Shown: positions 11,889-24,000 of the stretch, one piece after another | Layout: each line of letters opens with the position of its first letter | How positions within the stretch are numbered: the stretch's first letter is position 1 | Assembly: GCA_017562135.1 (NCBI GenBank) | Contig: QEYB01000368.1 | Location: 1,364,001 to 1,428,000 of the forward strand | Source of the DNA: Dipylidium caninum | Lineage: Eukaryota > Platyhelminthes > Cestoda > Cyclophyllidea > Dipylidiidae | Direction of reading: 5' to 3' | DNA: 64,000 bases | Notes under the pieces: model-generated | Database searches by the model: none | Told to the model about the DNA's origin: nothing | Seen by the model: only the letters and a program-made list of their open reading frames with translations | Made by a program: the position numbers and the translations under genes

Positions 11889-13857
11889 TTCACAGGAAAC
11901 TCTGACGCAACGAATGGGTCAAACTCGCGCCGCAGAACATTAAAACAAATCTCGGACAGTTTAATGGTGGGTTAAAAAAATTAGACCACCGATCATTGAT
12001 GGCTACTGAGGTGTGCACATTTTTAGCATACTCAGGGTAGAAAGGTGGGCGATGGACGATTGTAAAATAGCAACACAATGTGTGATCAAAAAATCTACTT
12101 TCACTTAATTTTGTAATTTATAAATTTTACGTATATTAGTGCACAAAAAATTTTCAATGAATGCGGACTCCTCAATCAAACCTACAAAGATCCCCATTAA
12201 GTTTCACTTGAATTCCTTGGTAGTGTAGTCCAACCTTTATAAGATTCTAACCTCCTTTCCTAATTTCACGTGGCTGCCTTTGGTTGGTCTTTCTCGCTTT
12301 GCTTAATAAGAAGCAACCCGTGGCGCAGCGACATATATATGGATATGGACTAGTTATCATCATACCACGTGCTTTATCAGCAGGCAACAAGGCTTCCGGA
12401 TGAATTATGGTCATTGGTCCCCATTATTTGTGTTTCCACATTTTCATAACGAATAAGTGGATTGCCATTTCGTGCGTGGCTCGGAAGTTTGTGAGCATTG
12501 ACTTATTTCAAAGACTATAAATTTATCGAACGGATGCATACTACCCTGGAGAATATTGACGCAGTACGGGTATTGCGCTGCAGGAGCAGCATTACGCGAC
12601 GTCGTTTGATCCTCTAACGAAAGACTAGATTTAATTAACGTGCGTGCGTGAAGTAATGGCTTGGTCCTCTGGTTACTTTTTAAACAGGCTTTCAAAGCTT
12701 CACTATCCGAAATTAGTTACAATCAATTAAGGCATTCACGTTTCTTCTTTTAATGGTTTATACTGCTATTTATTTGGAAATAGTTTCCACGAGGGAAAAA
12801 TAGTGGTTCGTCACACTTGCAGTGAGTGTTTCTAATTAACAAGCCACGAATTCCCATTATAACGCAAGCATGCTCATTCTTCTGGCAATCAAATATTAAC
12901 ATCGAATGTTGTCATTAGTTTAATATAGTTCGGCGAACACGAAATCATACGGCCGCTACTCCTGCGTAGCAATAAATTACAAGCGGTACCACAGATAAAC
13001 AAGAATTTTTTGCAGGAGATTTTCAAATGGTTAAGGATGTAACTCTTAATCAAAGCATTGTGTATGAGGATGAATACCTTGCGCTGCTCAAGTCACCACA
13101 TTATAATATTGTATTAGTTATGAGTTAGTTATTACTGGTTTGTGCCGCCGTTCTTCGTCGTCCTTTAATATACGGCAATCGCAGGCAGCATTTAGAGACA
13201 GGTTATTCTAGGTCATTCCGTTTTTCAAGGCGCTGTGGTCGTGCCTTGCGGCGGCTACCCGTTTTTGAGGTGAGGCTTTACTAATAATCCACGCTCTTTT
13301 CATAACGTGCGAAAGCCTCTCTGTAGCGTGTCCCTGTTTTCTTTTAAGAAAATTACGTTTTTTCCCTGTGTACTGTTCGTATTTCATCTTTTGCGATGGC
13401 AGATAAAAGCAGTGGGCTCCGCCTTTCTTCATTGGTCTTGTTTATTGAACTATTGCCACCGCCTGATAATAATTTTGTCGGATGTTTAATCCAATTGGGG
13501 TCTTGTGTTTTGCTTCCGTAATTTGTTTATTATTCTTCACGAAAATTTGCACATTCTTCAAATGTTGAGCTTGTCTTTTATGTATAAAGCGATGATTGGT
13601 ACACCTTAATAATCTTGTAGACATTTTAATTGTATGCTCATAGATGCAATGTATATATTTTTTAAACGAAAACATGGTGTTGAGTACCGCCTTGTGCATG
13701 TTAAATATTTCCTAACGATGATGCTAAAGCACCGCTATAACAACTTTGCGGCACCATAAAGCTTGCACATGGCATCCAATTTATTAGATCTTTTATTCCA
13801 ATCTAGCCCTTATGTCGATTTCGTTTACATCTCGTGGCTGTTGTTATAATTTAGATC
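11889..13857. promoter_or_regulatory. Divergent intergenic region between SELENOW and the syntenin-like gene
   Basis: About 2 kb of AT-rich sequence separate two divergent start codons and should include both promoters. I see no gene in it. Open frames near 12444-12695 (minus), 13208-13432 (minus) and 13442-13699 (minus) have no recognisable domain and no matching exon context. Confidence 0.45.
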
Positions 13858-16708
13858 ATGCTTGGTAAAGTCTCACTCACTCTACCTCGGACTTCAGGAA
13901 ATTACGAACTTTTGGCTAACGAAGATTGCGATGTAAGTTCGTTTTTTTCTCACTTATGAAAGCCATATTCAAATAACATTTATTTACCACGTATTATGCA
14001 TTTCGTTGCTTTTGTGGTAGGCTTGTGTTTTTAATATTATTGTTTTCATGTATATCATATGCGTTCGAATATATTATCTGCTTCAGATACTTGCTTTATT
14101 GACTTTTTTAACAATGATCCATATTTAAATTGTCTCTTTGGTGCATTTACGGCGGCTCCCGATATGTCTTGATAAAGGACTCGGAGAATATTTCGGCGAG
14201 TGTAATCGAACGAGGAAAATATTTGGGGAAAACAAACATTTACTCGACGGAAGATGACGTTTGCTCCATTTATCACCTGCCTCCTTCGGCGGCCGCTTCG
14301 CTGTGCCTTCCCCCAAATCCTGATCCACCGCCGTTTAACGTCTTAGCTGAACCCATCACTATTGAAACCAGAAGATCACTCTCACCATCGCGTTCGTTGG
14401 CTTTTCACTCCTTGCATATTATCTCCTGTTCCTTTGTAACACTTCATTTAAAAAGTCGTTTTTTATTAGTACCTTATTCTTCTTGGTTTCCTTTTCTCTC
14501 CTCTTACAATTGAGGATTTTTTGAATTAGTCTGATACCGCGAGTCTACCAATATATATTGTTGGTATCTCCACTACTGTACATGTGTTGCAAAGAACGCA
14601 GTTACAAAAGTCAGAGTTATGTCTCCACGTTAGACGCTTCATACCCCCCTATCTTTTTGCAGAAAATGTGGATCCCTTTTACGCGGATAGTATAACTTTA
14701 CAGAAGGAGATTCTTAGCCCCGGCGGAGTTGAAATATATACAACCGCATTTGATCTCCTCGAAAACGTTGCAGTAGTCGAGTTAAAGAATAATCTGTGGT
14801 AAGCACTGCTTATAGGTCAGGTTTATTGCAGATTTTTGACTATCTCTATGGTTGTCTCTATGGTGGCGCTTTTTGCAATCCCCTTAAAGTGGCTATTTAG
14901 TCACTGTCAATTAAATCAAAATTGATAAAACACCCGTTTCTTTTATGAGTTATTTAACTTTGGTATAAATTTTGCTAAGAAACTTTTAAGTTCTGAGAAT
15001 TAAATCCATTTTTACGCACACGGAGCGTCTAGTTTTTGCATGCTGATGCCCCTCAGGATCGGTGGTTGGAACCCTCGAGTGCTAAATCTACATAGCCTCC
15101 TCCACCTGGGAGACATGTTGGTCTCCGTCAATGGGCGTAACGTGCGCACACAAAACCAATTCAAGAAAGTCATCAAGGACGCCAGGGAGTGGGCGGTCCT
15201 GGAGAAACAGCAGTCACCTGGAGTCGTGCTAAATTCCACCGATGTAAAATGTCGTCTCCGTCTGCGTCGGCTACCTCTCGCAAAGACCCTCATTGTATGC
15301 AGACAGGTGCAGGACCAAAAGATCGGCATTAGTTTTGATGATAGTGGCACCAACAAAGTAAGTTCGATGACGCCCTGTAATACAGACATGCGTTTTATCA
15401 ACCGCTATTAAGGGTCTCAAAATTGCAGTTACGTGGAGCTGCATGGACTGTGATTGTCCCCTTTTGTAAAGCCTTTATTCCCAAAGGCCCAGGGTACGAG
15501 CTCCACTTATTTTGCGATTATTCCCTAAAACTCGGCCTCTTCTGTCTCCTACATTTTCCAAAATTCTGGGACTTATTTTAATTTATTTCAAAAGTACGGC
15601 CGTTCATCTTTTCATTTCATGCCGGCTCCTAACTGACATTAAGAATCAAGTCGTGTAGGTTCGGGGATGACTGCTGCATTATTGCCATCAAATGATCCTT
15701 GATGCTTAATCACTGCAGTTTGTGCCATGCGATTCCAAATCTATCACTCGGGTACATCATTTCCATCCCATTTTTATATTCGGCATTCTGTTAATTTTGT
15801 CTTATTAAGTGTTCCGCCTTACGGTTATCGACCAAATCACTAATTGTGGTACATGGACAGAGTCCCCCAAGCTGAAGTTATCAGGACTCGAGAAACAGAA
15901 ATGTATAATGATGCTAATCGGGATGTCCAGCAGCAAAAGTATTTTCCTGTATTCATTCCATTAAGTTGTTATTTAATTAGGGTGAATTTAACACTTTGAC
16001 AATACCTTGATATCATACTTGGAGTCAAGTAGTGCCAAGAGATGTACCGAGATCTTGATAATAGCTGGGGCTTACTTGAAAAGCAAGAACAAGAAAGAAG
16101 GCACTCCATTTTTTCTGGAGCATCAGAAATTTGCTGCGTACAGTCTTGTTCAAAGCTTGCTGGTGAGGAAAAATGCACTTGACAAAAATCCCACCCTCGT
16201 ATTTTGACAGGTGAAGAGCATTGATCCGTCAGGCCCTCTGGCATGCACCGGCTTGCCTCCCCTCGCTCCGTCCTTTAGTAAAAAGTCCTTCGCGAATGCA
16301 TCCTCCTTCCTCCCAGCACTGCGCTCCATTGGTCAGAAGCAGGCCTGTGCTTTAGCACAGTTAGTGCCATGGACGGCTACCGAGATCAATCACAGGCTCC
16401 TCAACCCATTTTTCAAACAGCATGAGGTGAAAATCATTACAATTTTAGAGTACCCGCAAAGTTTAGGTCTCCTACCCTGCTGTGATTTCACTAATTAGCC
16501 ACACAAGCTTGGGAACTCATCGAGTGTGAAATCAACATTCTTCCACGGAATCTCGACACCTCTACGTATATACTTTCTTTTCCCATAGGCGGATCTACTA
16601 ATCGGAGCTCGCGGGATGGAAATTAGTGTGACATTACAGCCCTCCGACTTCATGGAAGCATTGTGTAGAAAAGTCCGGAAATTGAAGGATTACAAGACAT
16701 TTTTCTGA
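13858..16708 (+). CDS. SDCBP: Syntenin-like tandem PDZ scaffold protein
   Basis: Syntenins are adaptors whose two PDZ domains bind syndecans and phosphoinositides at the plasma membrane and in exosome biogenesis. Six exons, 13858-13932, 14178-14391, 14663-14798, 15033-15357, 16211-16426 and 16589-16708, give 361 residues with all phases compatible. PDZ1 ends in a clear LGDMLVSVNGRNV strand-turn. The linker RLRRLPLAKTLIV parallels the RDRPFERTITM linker of syntenin-1. PDZ2 starts DQKIGISFDDSG and ends EINHRLL, then MEISVTLQPSDFMEAL, matching the syntenin C-terminal half in order and spacing. PDZ2 carries an insertion of about 40 residues after TGLP, and PDZ1 lacks a clear GLGF-type loop, so the protein is diverged. 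No LYPxL (ALIX-binding) motif is present near the N-terminus, unlike vertebrate syntenin-1. An in-frame stop lies just before the ATG. The exon 2 borders (donor GTTCGT) are the least certain, and a different two-PDZ protein is possible. Confidence 0.7.
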
Positions 16709-17268
16709 ATGGATTTTGATTCTTATTGACTGATTCTTCCCATTTTGACATTCCTTCGCCTTTCACCCGATTTGTCTTTCTTTTGTAGCTGGACCAAGTT
16801 ATTCTAAAGACTAAAAACACTCGCTGCGTGGTGTATTACCTTCCGATACCATTTTCCGAGTGTAGAAAAAAAAACACATATAAACCTCACCTGTTACCAA
16901 AGTGGCAGAACACATCTCCATTCAAGCCGAGTATTAAAAGTTGGCAGAACCAATAAAGGATAGAGGGATAAGCTTGCAAGAATAGATCTCTGACTTGTAG
17001 GGGAGAGGAACAGAAGAGATGAGAAAGATAGAAATGCAAAGTGGACAAGTATCTGTTCTTCAACCAAAAATATGAAACAGACGGAGGTAACGGTTTGTAC
17101 AAGATGGGGACTGTTGGAAATGGTCGAGACAAGAATGTGAAAAAAACTGTAGAAAAGGCCACAAAGAGGAGGACCGATGAGTCTGTAAGAGATGCAACGA
17201 AGGATCCGATGACGGTCGCCTCGAGTGCATTGTCTAGCACGCGTAAGAAGAGGGGAAAGCATCGACCT
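16709..17268. other. Convergent 3' region between the syntenin-like gene and KPNB1
   Basis: This gap lies between two convergent stop codons. A plus-strand AATAAA at 16952-16957 could serve the syntenin-like gene. Open frames on both strands at 16887-17621 overlap the end of KPNB1 in other frames and show no domain. No separate gene is visible. Confidence 0.4.
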
Positions 17269-20200
17269 TCACATGGGTCCGGTAGCGTCTCCCGTAGTGG
17301 CGAGCATTGAAGCACCTGAAGCGGTATCCGCGTATTGCTGTGAATCCATGCCAGCGGTCTTAGCAGCGTTCTGCAACTTTTTAATTTCTTTAATCGCCCA
17401 GTGAGCCATGGTGCGTGTGTGACTGTTCTTAGATCGACGTCCTTGTTGCAACACATTTTGCAAAGGTGTGACATCGACAAACGGCAAAATTTGGGTTCCA
17501 AATGACGAAACGATATCACTAAAGCACAGAGCATAAAGGAACAGCGGAATTCTATGATCGCAGACAAAACCAATCTAGGGAGAGGGATCAAGGACAAATA
17601 TTTTACCCAATAAGACCACAAGCAGAGGAGATGATTTCATCCGTAACAATGGTCTCATTTCCGACGTGCTGAATGAAGGTTATAATAAAACTGATTTGAC
17701 TAGCGATAAACTGCAATTGGGGGCTCGGTTGTCCATTTTCTCCTTCCTTCATTCCCTGAATTATACCCGTGTAAGCTTCAAGGCAGCTGCTCCACAGAGA
17801 ATTTAGATAATCCACCATATCTGGATCGTTCTAAAGATGTGCCGGAAAAATCCGGTAAAATAGAAACACAACAATGCGCTGTTGATAATAAGCAATAGTG
17901 GGCTTGGTTCTGGTAACTAAATATGTATTCAAATGAACACTAGGCGAAAAAAAACCGAAAATATACAGAGCAAAGTGGTCGAACTGAAGAAAACTGAATT
18001 AGGCGAACAATGTGGGCCAGTGCTAACAAATGCACAAACAACAAATCTCTTGACGTTTAATAGGTGAAATAGGTAAAATCATTTGGGATGGGAGTTGAAT
18101 GCATCAAATCATTTAAACTTCTCGATAGCCCAAAAGGAAACTTGAGCATGTAGCTACTGAAAAAAGACTATTTACATCGATGAATATCCTAGAAACAAAC
18201 GCGAATGTGTGACATACCAAATTAACCTCAGCTCTCGTGGCTTGTTTCAATGTCTCCAATACAACTGGAAGATATTTTGCAAAGCCAGGTCCGAGAGCTA
18301 GTGAAATGTCACCGAAAGCCGAAAGAATTGCAGGACGAATTGACTTATCGGCTTCAGTGTTTTGGAGCACCTCCATGAGAATCTGAACGATGATATCACA
18401 ATGGGGTGTGATGTGTTTATTCAAAACACGACAGAGGTCGGACAGGAGACCGATTGCATTGATGCATACTTGAGTCTCAGCGCAAAGATATAGGCAACGG
18501 TAGAGAATAGGCATGACTGGCTCTAGATACGGGGAGAAAACCTTCACCTAGCACATCAAGAAGGGCGGACAGCGCAAGAAGTGCGTCTTCTTGAACACCG
18601 GTAGACGTCGAAGTCACCGAATCCTTCGTTCCACCAGCCTGATCACCGGCGCCTTCAGGAGCCTTGGCATTAGTTGTTGAGGCCAACATTGCCATTAGGG
18701 CGGACATGATCTATACAAAATAGAATGCAAACTTGTGCACAAAGCCTTAATTTTCTGTAAGATATCTAGTAAAGTAAACCGTTAAGGTTGTCAACACTCT
18801 AAACTGTCCTATTTAAAAGTGAATTACTTCTTGCGCTAGGATGATCAAAAAAGACTAGCGTTGATAAGATGTGCGCCAAGTTAAACCAGTCGACCGACAA
18901 TTTCAGAAGGATACATTATTGAAACAAATGGCGTGACGAAAACAAAAGTATCCGCATTATAGTTACGGGAAGCAACCAACTTAAGAGATATCACTTACCG
19001 GCTGCGCCAGCGCAGGCGCATCCTCTTTGTTGATTTTCCCTAAAACCGATTGCAGTGTGGCGCACAAAAGGGACTGGAGGTCGTTAAACTGAGCGCGATC
19101 CTGCGAAGAAACGACTTGACTTTCCAAGCTCATCACGTAGTTTAGACGTTCCAGGATAATGGTCGTAACCCGTTTGACCTCCTCGTAGCAATCTTTTGTT
19201 GCCGACTTCATTAACGACATTAAGGCGGAATAAGCAGCATTCCTTAAATTGTGCTGCGCCCCATCTGGACGTTCCGTGACAGCCAGAAGTCCCTCAATAA
19301 TCACTTTAAAATAGGGCGATAGGGCGTAAGTAGATGGGTCTAAGGATCCTTGTTCTAAACGCGGTAACATTACAAATAGCCATGCCTACCGGCGGCGGAT
19401 ACTGCATCAATAGCACTGTCAGCAAGGTTCGAAAATGCCCAGCAGACATTGGCCGCGACACGAGGTTCTGACCGTAGACCATTTAGGAGACCAGCAATCA
19501 ACGAATTGAGGTATTCAGCCGCGAGAGCAACCTCGGGAAGAATTTCACACACCCGCCCGAGTGTCCAAGCCGTGGTATCCCGCACAGCTGGAGACTGATC
19601 ACCGAGCATGTTCATGATGACCGGCATTGCGGAAACGACGAGTGGTTTTAGAGCATCCGGATTCGGACCCTCCAAAATGCTTCCAAAACTCATTACAGCA
19701 GCATCTCTGAACTTCCAATTTACGTCTTGTATATGCTGCTCGACAAAAGGGATCACTATCTCGACTATGGCATCTTCGCAAGCTTGCGCAAGCAGCATTA
19801 CACAAACACCAGCGGCTTTACTAGGGTTCCACTCGTCATCGTCATCGCCCTCATCTTGTTTGGCTAAAATCTCCATCAGAATGGGAACAATATAATGAAG
19901 AGCACCCTTGGCGTAGAACCTGCTCGAGACAGACGGAGGTTGACCTTTTTCAGCGCATTCACACGCTTCAATTGCTAATTCCAATTCTTCATCACTAACT
20001 GTCGACCAAAACTCAATACCCTGTAATGACACTTCGGGGATGTCGGATTTCATAGCATTCAAAGTAATCTAAGACAATCAAAATCCAAATATACTGCGTA
20101 CCGCAAACAAAGCCTGACCCATGTACATTTCCATATAGCTATAATAGAGCGACATTATTTTTACGAGACACTGAAGCGCCGCTACTCTAATTAATGGATC

Positions 20201-21000
20201 GGGAGACTGGGTAGATTCGCAAACAACTTGCATTATGTAATTGCGCTCGTGTTCAACGTCGAAATGTCTTTTCGTGAACTCAAGGGAGTTAAGAAGAGCA
20301 TTTGTTGCAGCAAGCTTGACTTTATCACTATAGAAAATAGCTTCAAGAGTCGACATTACCTTGGCTCCTCTTTCTTCATCCCAAAAATGATGGCAGTAAG
20401 TATTTCACTTGACTGATTAGAGAGAATAGCAGGGTCAATATCCTGGCAAATGTAACCAATAGCCTCAAGAGTTGCGTGTTTAATACTCTCTGTGCTATTA
20501 GAACTCGTTACATTCATTACTAGCTTCGACATTAGGTCCGGCCATCTGTTCGCCGGAACCTCAGCGCAAGCGATGTGAGCCACGCACTGAGCGGCGGAAC
20601 TGTGAGCGGTTGTCTCAGTACCAAGTGCTTCAAGACACTAGTTCTGGGTAAAACAATGGATAAAATGTACCTTTTGCTTAATGTAGTTTGTATAATCTGC
20701 AGGCATTTGAAGCCAACGATCATGATAAGAAATCCTGATAGCTAAATCCTTGGAGTAAATCGCATTTTTCAGTTGCAATCCAGCTTGCATCCGCGAAATT
20801 GGATCGCATTGTGTGTTCGCGAGAATCTCACTCAAATTTTTCAATAATCCTGGTAAGTCAACCTTGGCTGCTTCCTCAAGATATTGCTGCGCGGCAACCA
20901 ACTCATTATTTACTACAAAAAAGCACTGAAATCCATGATGTGGTTTACCATTTGAGCCTGTTTTCTGGAGAACTGTTAACAAAGTCTCGACAGCGGACAT
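17269..21000 (-). CDS. KPNB1: Importin subunit beta-1 (karyopherin beta-1)
   Basis: Importin beta-1 carries cargo, often with importin alpha, through nuclear pores and is unloaded by RanGTP. Minus-strand exons: 21000-20949, 20912-20671, 20637-20360, 20327-20102, 20068-19390, 19354-18999, 18710-18218, 17830-17607 and 17518-17269. The HEAT repeats follow the human protein throughout: [62 protein letters not shown], the acidic loop [57 protein letters not shown] and SCLEAYTGI, ending with an extension beyond the human C-terminus. I chose the ATG at 21000 because the next residues align with the human start. Five of its introns are 32-36 nt. The exon 18710-18218 is 493 nt (3n+1), and its frame breaks near 18547. 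Removing a GT...AG stretch of 25 nt (18552-18528) restores it and gives about 924 residues (human 876). Confidence 0.96.
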
Positions 21001-24000
21001 CACGACCAAAGCCAGGGCAGCACCTCGTACAAAAATTACAGCGCCCGCCAACTCTAAAATACTGGTTCAAACTATTTTACATGTGTTAATACTCAGTTGT
21101 GAAACACATATAATTGTAAAGTATCGCAAGTTCAAAGCGCTATATCAAGCAAATTTTTGCTTTGATTTGCAGCCATCATTACTTTTTAACTGTTGGTTAG
21201 CCGAGAACCATTTATATTCGTCCAAGAACGGACATGAAAGTACAAAAACTGAAGTGGACGCTCTTCTTAAGAAGAGTTTGGAATTCGTAATCAAGTGACC
21301 CTTATATATGCTTACTATCCTACTCTATTTTGCTTCCGATGCGCATCTTCAGCGTCGTAAACCATCACAAATAGCGTACGATCTCTCTCCTTTCCATTTT
21401 TCCGTGGCAACAATAAAAACTCATGTAAGTGTCTTTCCATTGTTCTTTTTATGGGTTTTTGGGACCCGATGCTAAGAACCCCTTCGTAGCAGACATCATA
21501 TCAACCAAGGCGTCTGCGATTTGGTTACTATTGATGGGAACACCTTCGTACTGTCTGAGTTTACATCGATACCAGCACACACTGCGCAGCCTTCCTCGAA
21601 GTGCTAAAAGTTCGCATCAAATGGCAGGTCGTTATCAGCATACAGTAACAGGGAAATGTAAATACCATCCACGGAACAAATCGATGAGAAGTTACTGGAA
21701 GGTCTTGAAACTCTCTTACGGATTATTCCTTCATGATATTGTGAAGTTATATGGAACAAATTTTGTCCTTTGTTTGTAGGTATTTTAATACATGATTAGC
21801 GGAAAGCACCAAACGACCGTCAGAAATGTTGGTGAGCAAACAGGTCGTTGATAATGTTGAAAAGGTCTGAAAAACAGGATGAATAAAGTTATCACTCCAT
21901 TTAACAAGGTTCTCGTTCTGATCGCTGGTATGGATGCTGCAAACAAGCTTCTGTACGCTCTACAACACCAAATGTATTGTCTACGTCTCTTACGAACACC
22001 GGCTTAGTTTGCTTACATGCCACACTACATGAAGGAGAGCCCAAGAAGGAAAGTGATTCTCCTAAAAACATTTTTTGCTGTAAAATTTTTTTCGTGAAGA
22101 GCGAATAAAAGCAATGTGTTACACGCTAGTGAGTCAGTTTGTAATTCGCCAATTCGTTTGCTTCGAGTAAACGCGCTTTGGGAACTCCAAGATGACTCGG
22201 GCGAGGCATATGCGGAGACTAAGAGAAGAGCCAAGGTGGATTTTGGAGGTGAGCGATGCATGGTTTGAACTAATGACTCTTAAGTTACAAATGGCTGATC
22301 GTGAATCAAGGAAGGGTCAAGAGGCGAGCTACCTACTTAAAAAAAATTAGTGATTCTAAGAAGCCCTCATATGTGACTGACCATCTTATAGAATTATTCC
22401 GTCATTGCGTTACGCGACTAGCCGCTACCATTTTGTTTCGTCTAATAGCATGTTATATGGTGAAGTTTAGCGGCACACCATTAATATGGGCCGAGAAAGA
22501 AGTTCTCCACCCTTATCTCGGTTTCCCACACCCGGAAATGTGCGGAATTATGAGTGGAAATCATTTTCACTACGGGGACGTAAATAGATTGCCAGATCGC
22601 CTGCATATCCTGTTTCAACACTGGGTAAATCAGTGAGGGGGTTAGCAGAGGTCCACCCTTCTTTTAGGGGATCGTTCGGTCTGTACCGAAGGCGTGGGGA
22701 TCGGCATGAGCTGTTCTTCTGTTTTTCTTGTGGCCTCAATTGGAGATAAAATCAGACTTTCGTCCAAATGAGGGCTAATGGTCATAGTACATCTGCCCAA
22801 CATATGTCTTCTCTCCACAGGTCTGTTTTATTGTGTTCTTTTGAACTTGTTGCGAACCATTTGGGAGCTTATTTATGAGATAGGTGAACAAAATTCCCAG
22901 CTCCCCCGCTCCAACTTGCCTGCGTGCTCGGAGGTGGGTCAGAGGCAGGACTGATAACGGCCAAGACGACCCCACATCGCCGGCGCAAGGAGGGACACAA
23001 AGTGTTTCAGCCTGCACCGTTAACATGTTTCGAAACCGATGCGCCTTTCAGTCATCCAAAGGACTTTAGGGCTTTACACGGGTTTCCTCGAATCAGCGTT
23101 TAACGCATCGTCAAGTGTGTTGCTCCAGACTGCGCATCCACAGTCTTTAACGTGTTTTCGAGGTGTCAACTATACCTTATGACTTGAGAAAAAAACAGAA
23201 ATTCTAAAGTAAGATCTGAAAAGTAGCGCATGTTCAAATCAGCTCAGAAATTCCATTTTTAATCATTCGAGGATGGAACTTTGCGTATTATGCTCGGTAT
23301 TAAATTACTCTTCAAGATAAGGAAATGTCGGTGCTTCACAATGTACTGCACACGTTAGTTGATTTTAGCGAATGCACAAGTCGAGACGACAATAACAAGC
23401 TTACTTCCTCCCCACACCGTCTTCAGTGCTGCGCCCAAAGTCTCGATGCACCAATTCTGTGCACTCTCGGCCTCCTAAGTTGCTCACTCTGACTGATATG
23501 CAATTGTCCATCCTTATGAGGACAGACGGGCGAGACGCGTTTTCATCCATTCTGTTCGTCGGCAATCCACGGAGTGCGCTCGCTCCTGTACTGGCTCCCC
23601 TCGGGTTGAGGGGCGAAGTCAAGCACAGACGAAGTGACCGAGAACTTGTATTGGTAAAATGCCGATCACTTAGCACTTCCAGCCTCCCAACAAGGACACA
23701 GTTTGGGATGCTCCGGAGGCAACGACACACACTGCCGTGCATCACGGCCACTCGCTTGCTTGTGAGGCTGAATCAACAATGCAGCAGTAAGTCTTGAGGC
23801 CATCCTGGCCCCAACGGAGGGAGATTGGAGGCGCAGCTGAGAAGGCGCACTTGGCCAAAGCAGTGCTGCGGAACACGGAGGAGAGTAATTTTTAAGGTGT
23901 AAGGGTAACAACTTTTGTTCATCGAGCGCATATGGACGGGCGGTCGTGTCGACAGGTTGCCCGACCGCTGAAGACATAACAGAGAACCAAACAAGACAAA

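Noticed and set aside
16887..17621. 244-codon minus-strand open frame
   Set aside because: It reads the end of KPNB1 and its flank out of frame; the KPNB1 exons are supported by strong family similarity.
21427..21720. Minus-strand piece with RELLAL-like residues suggesting a retrotransposon RNase H domain
   Set aside because: Only a few residues match, the expected acidic and TDHK-type motifs do not follow, and the frame is cut by stops.
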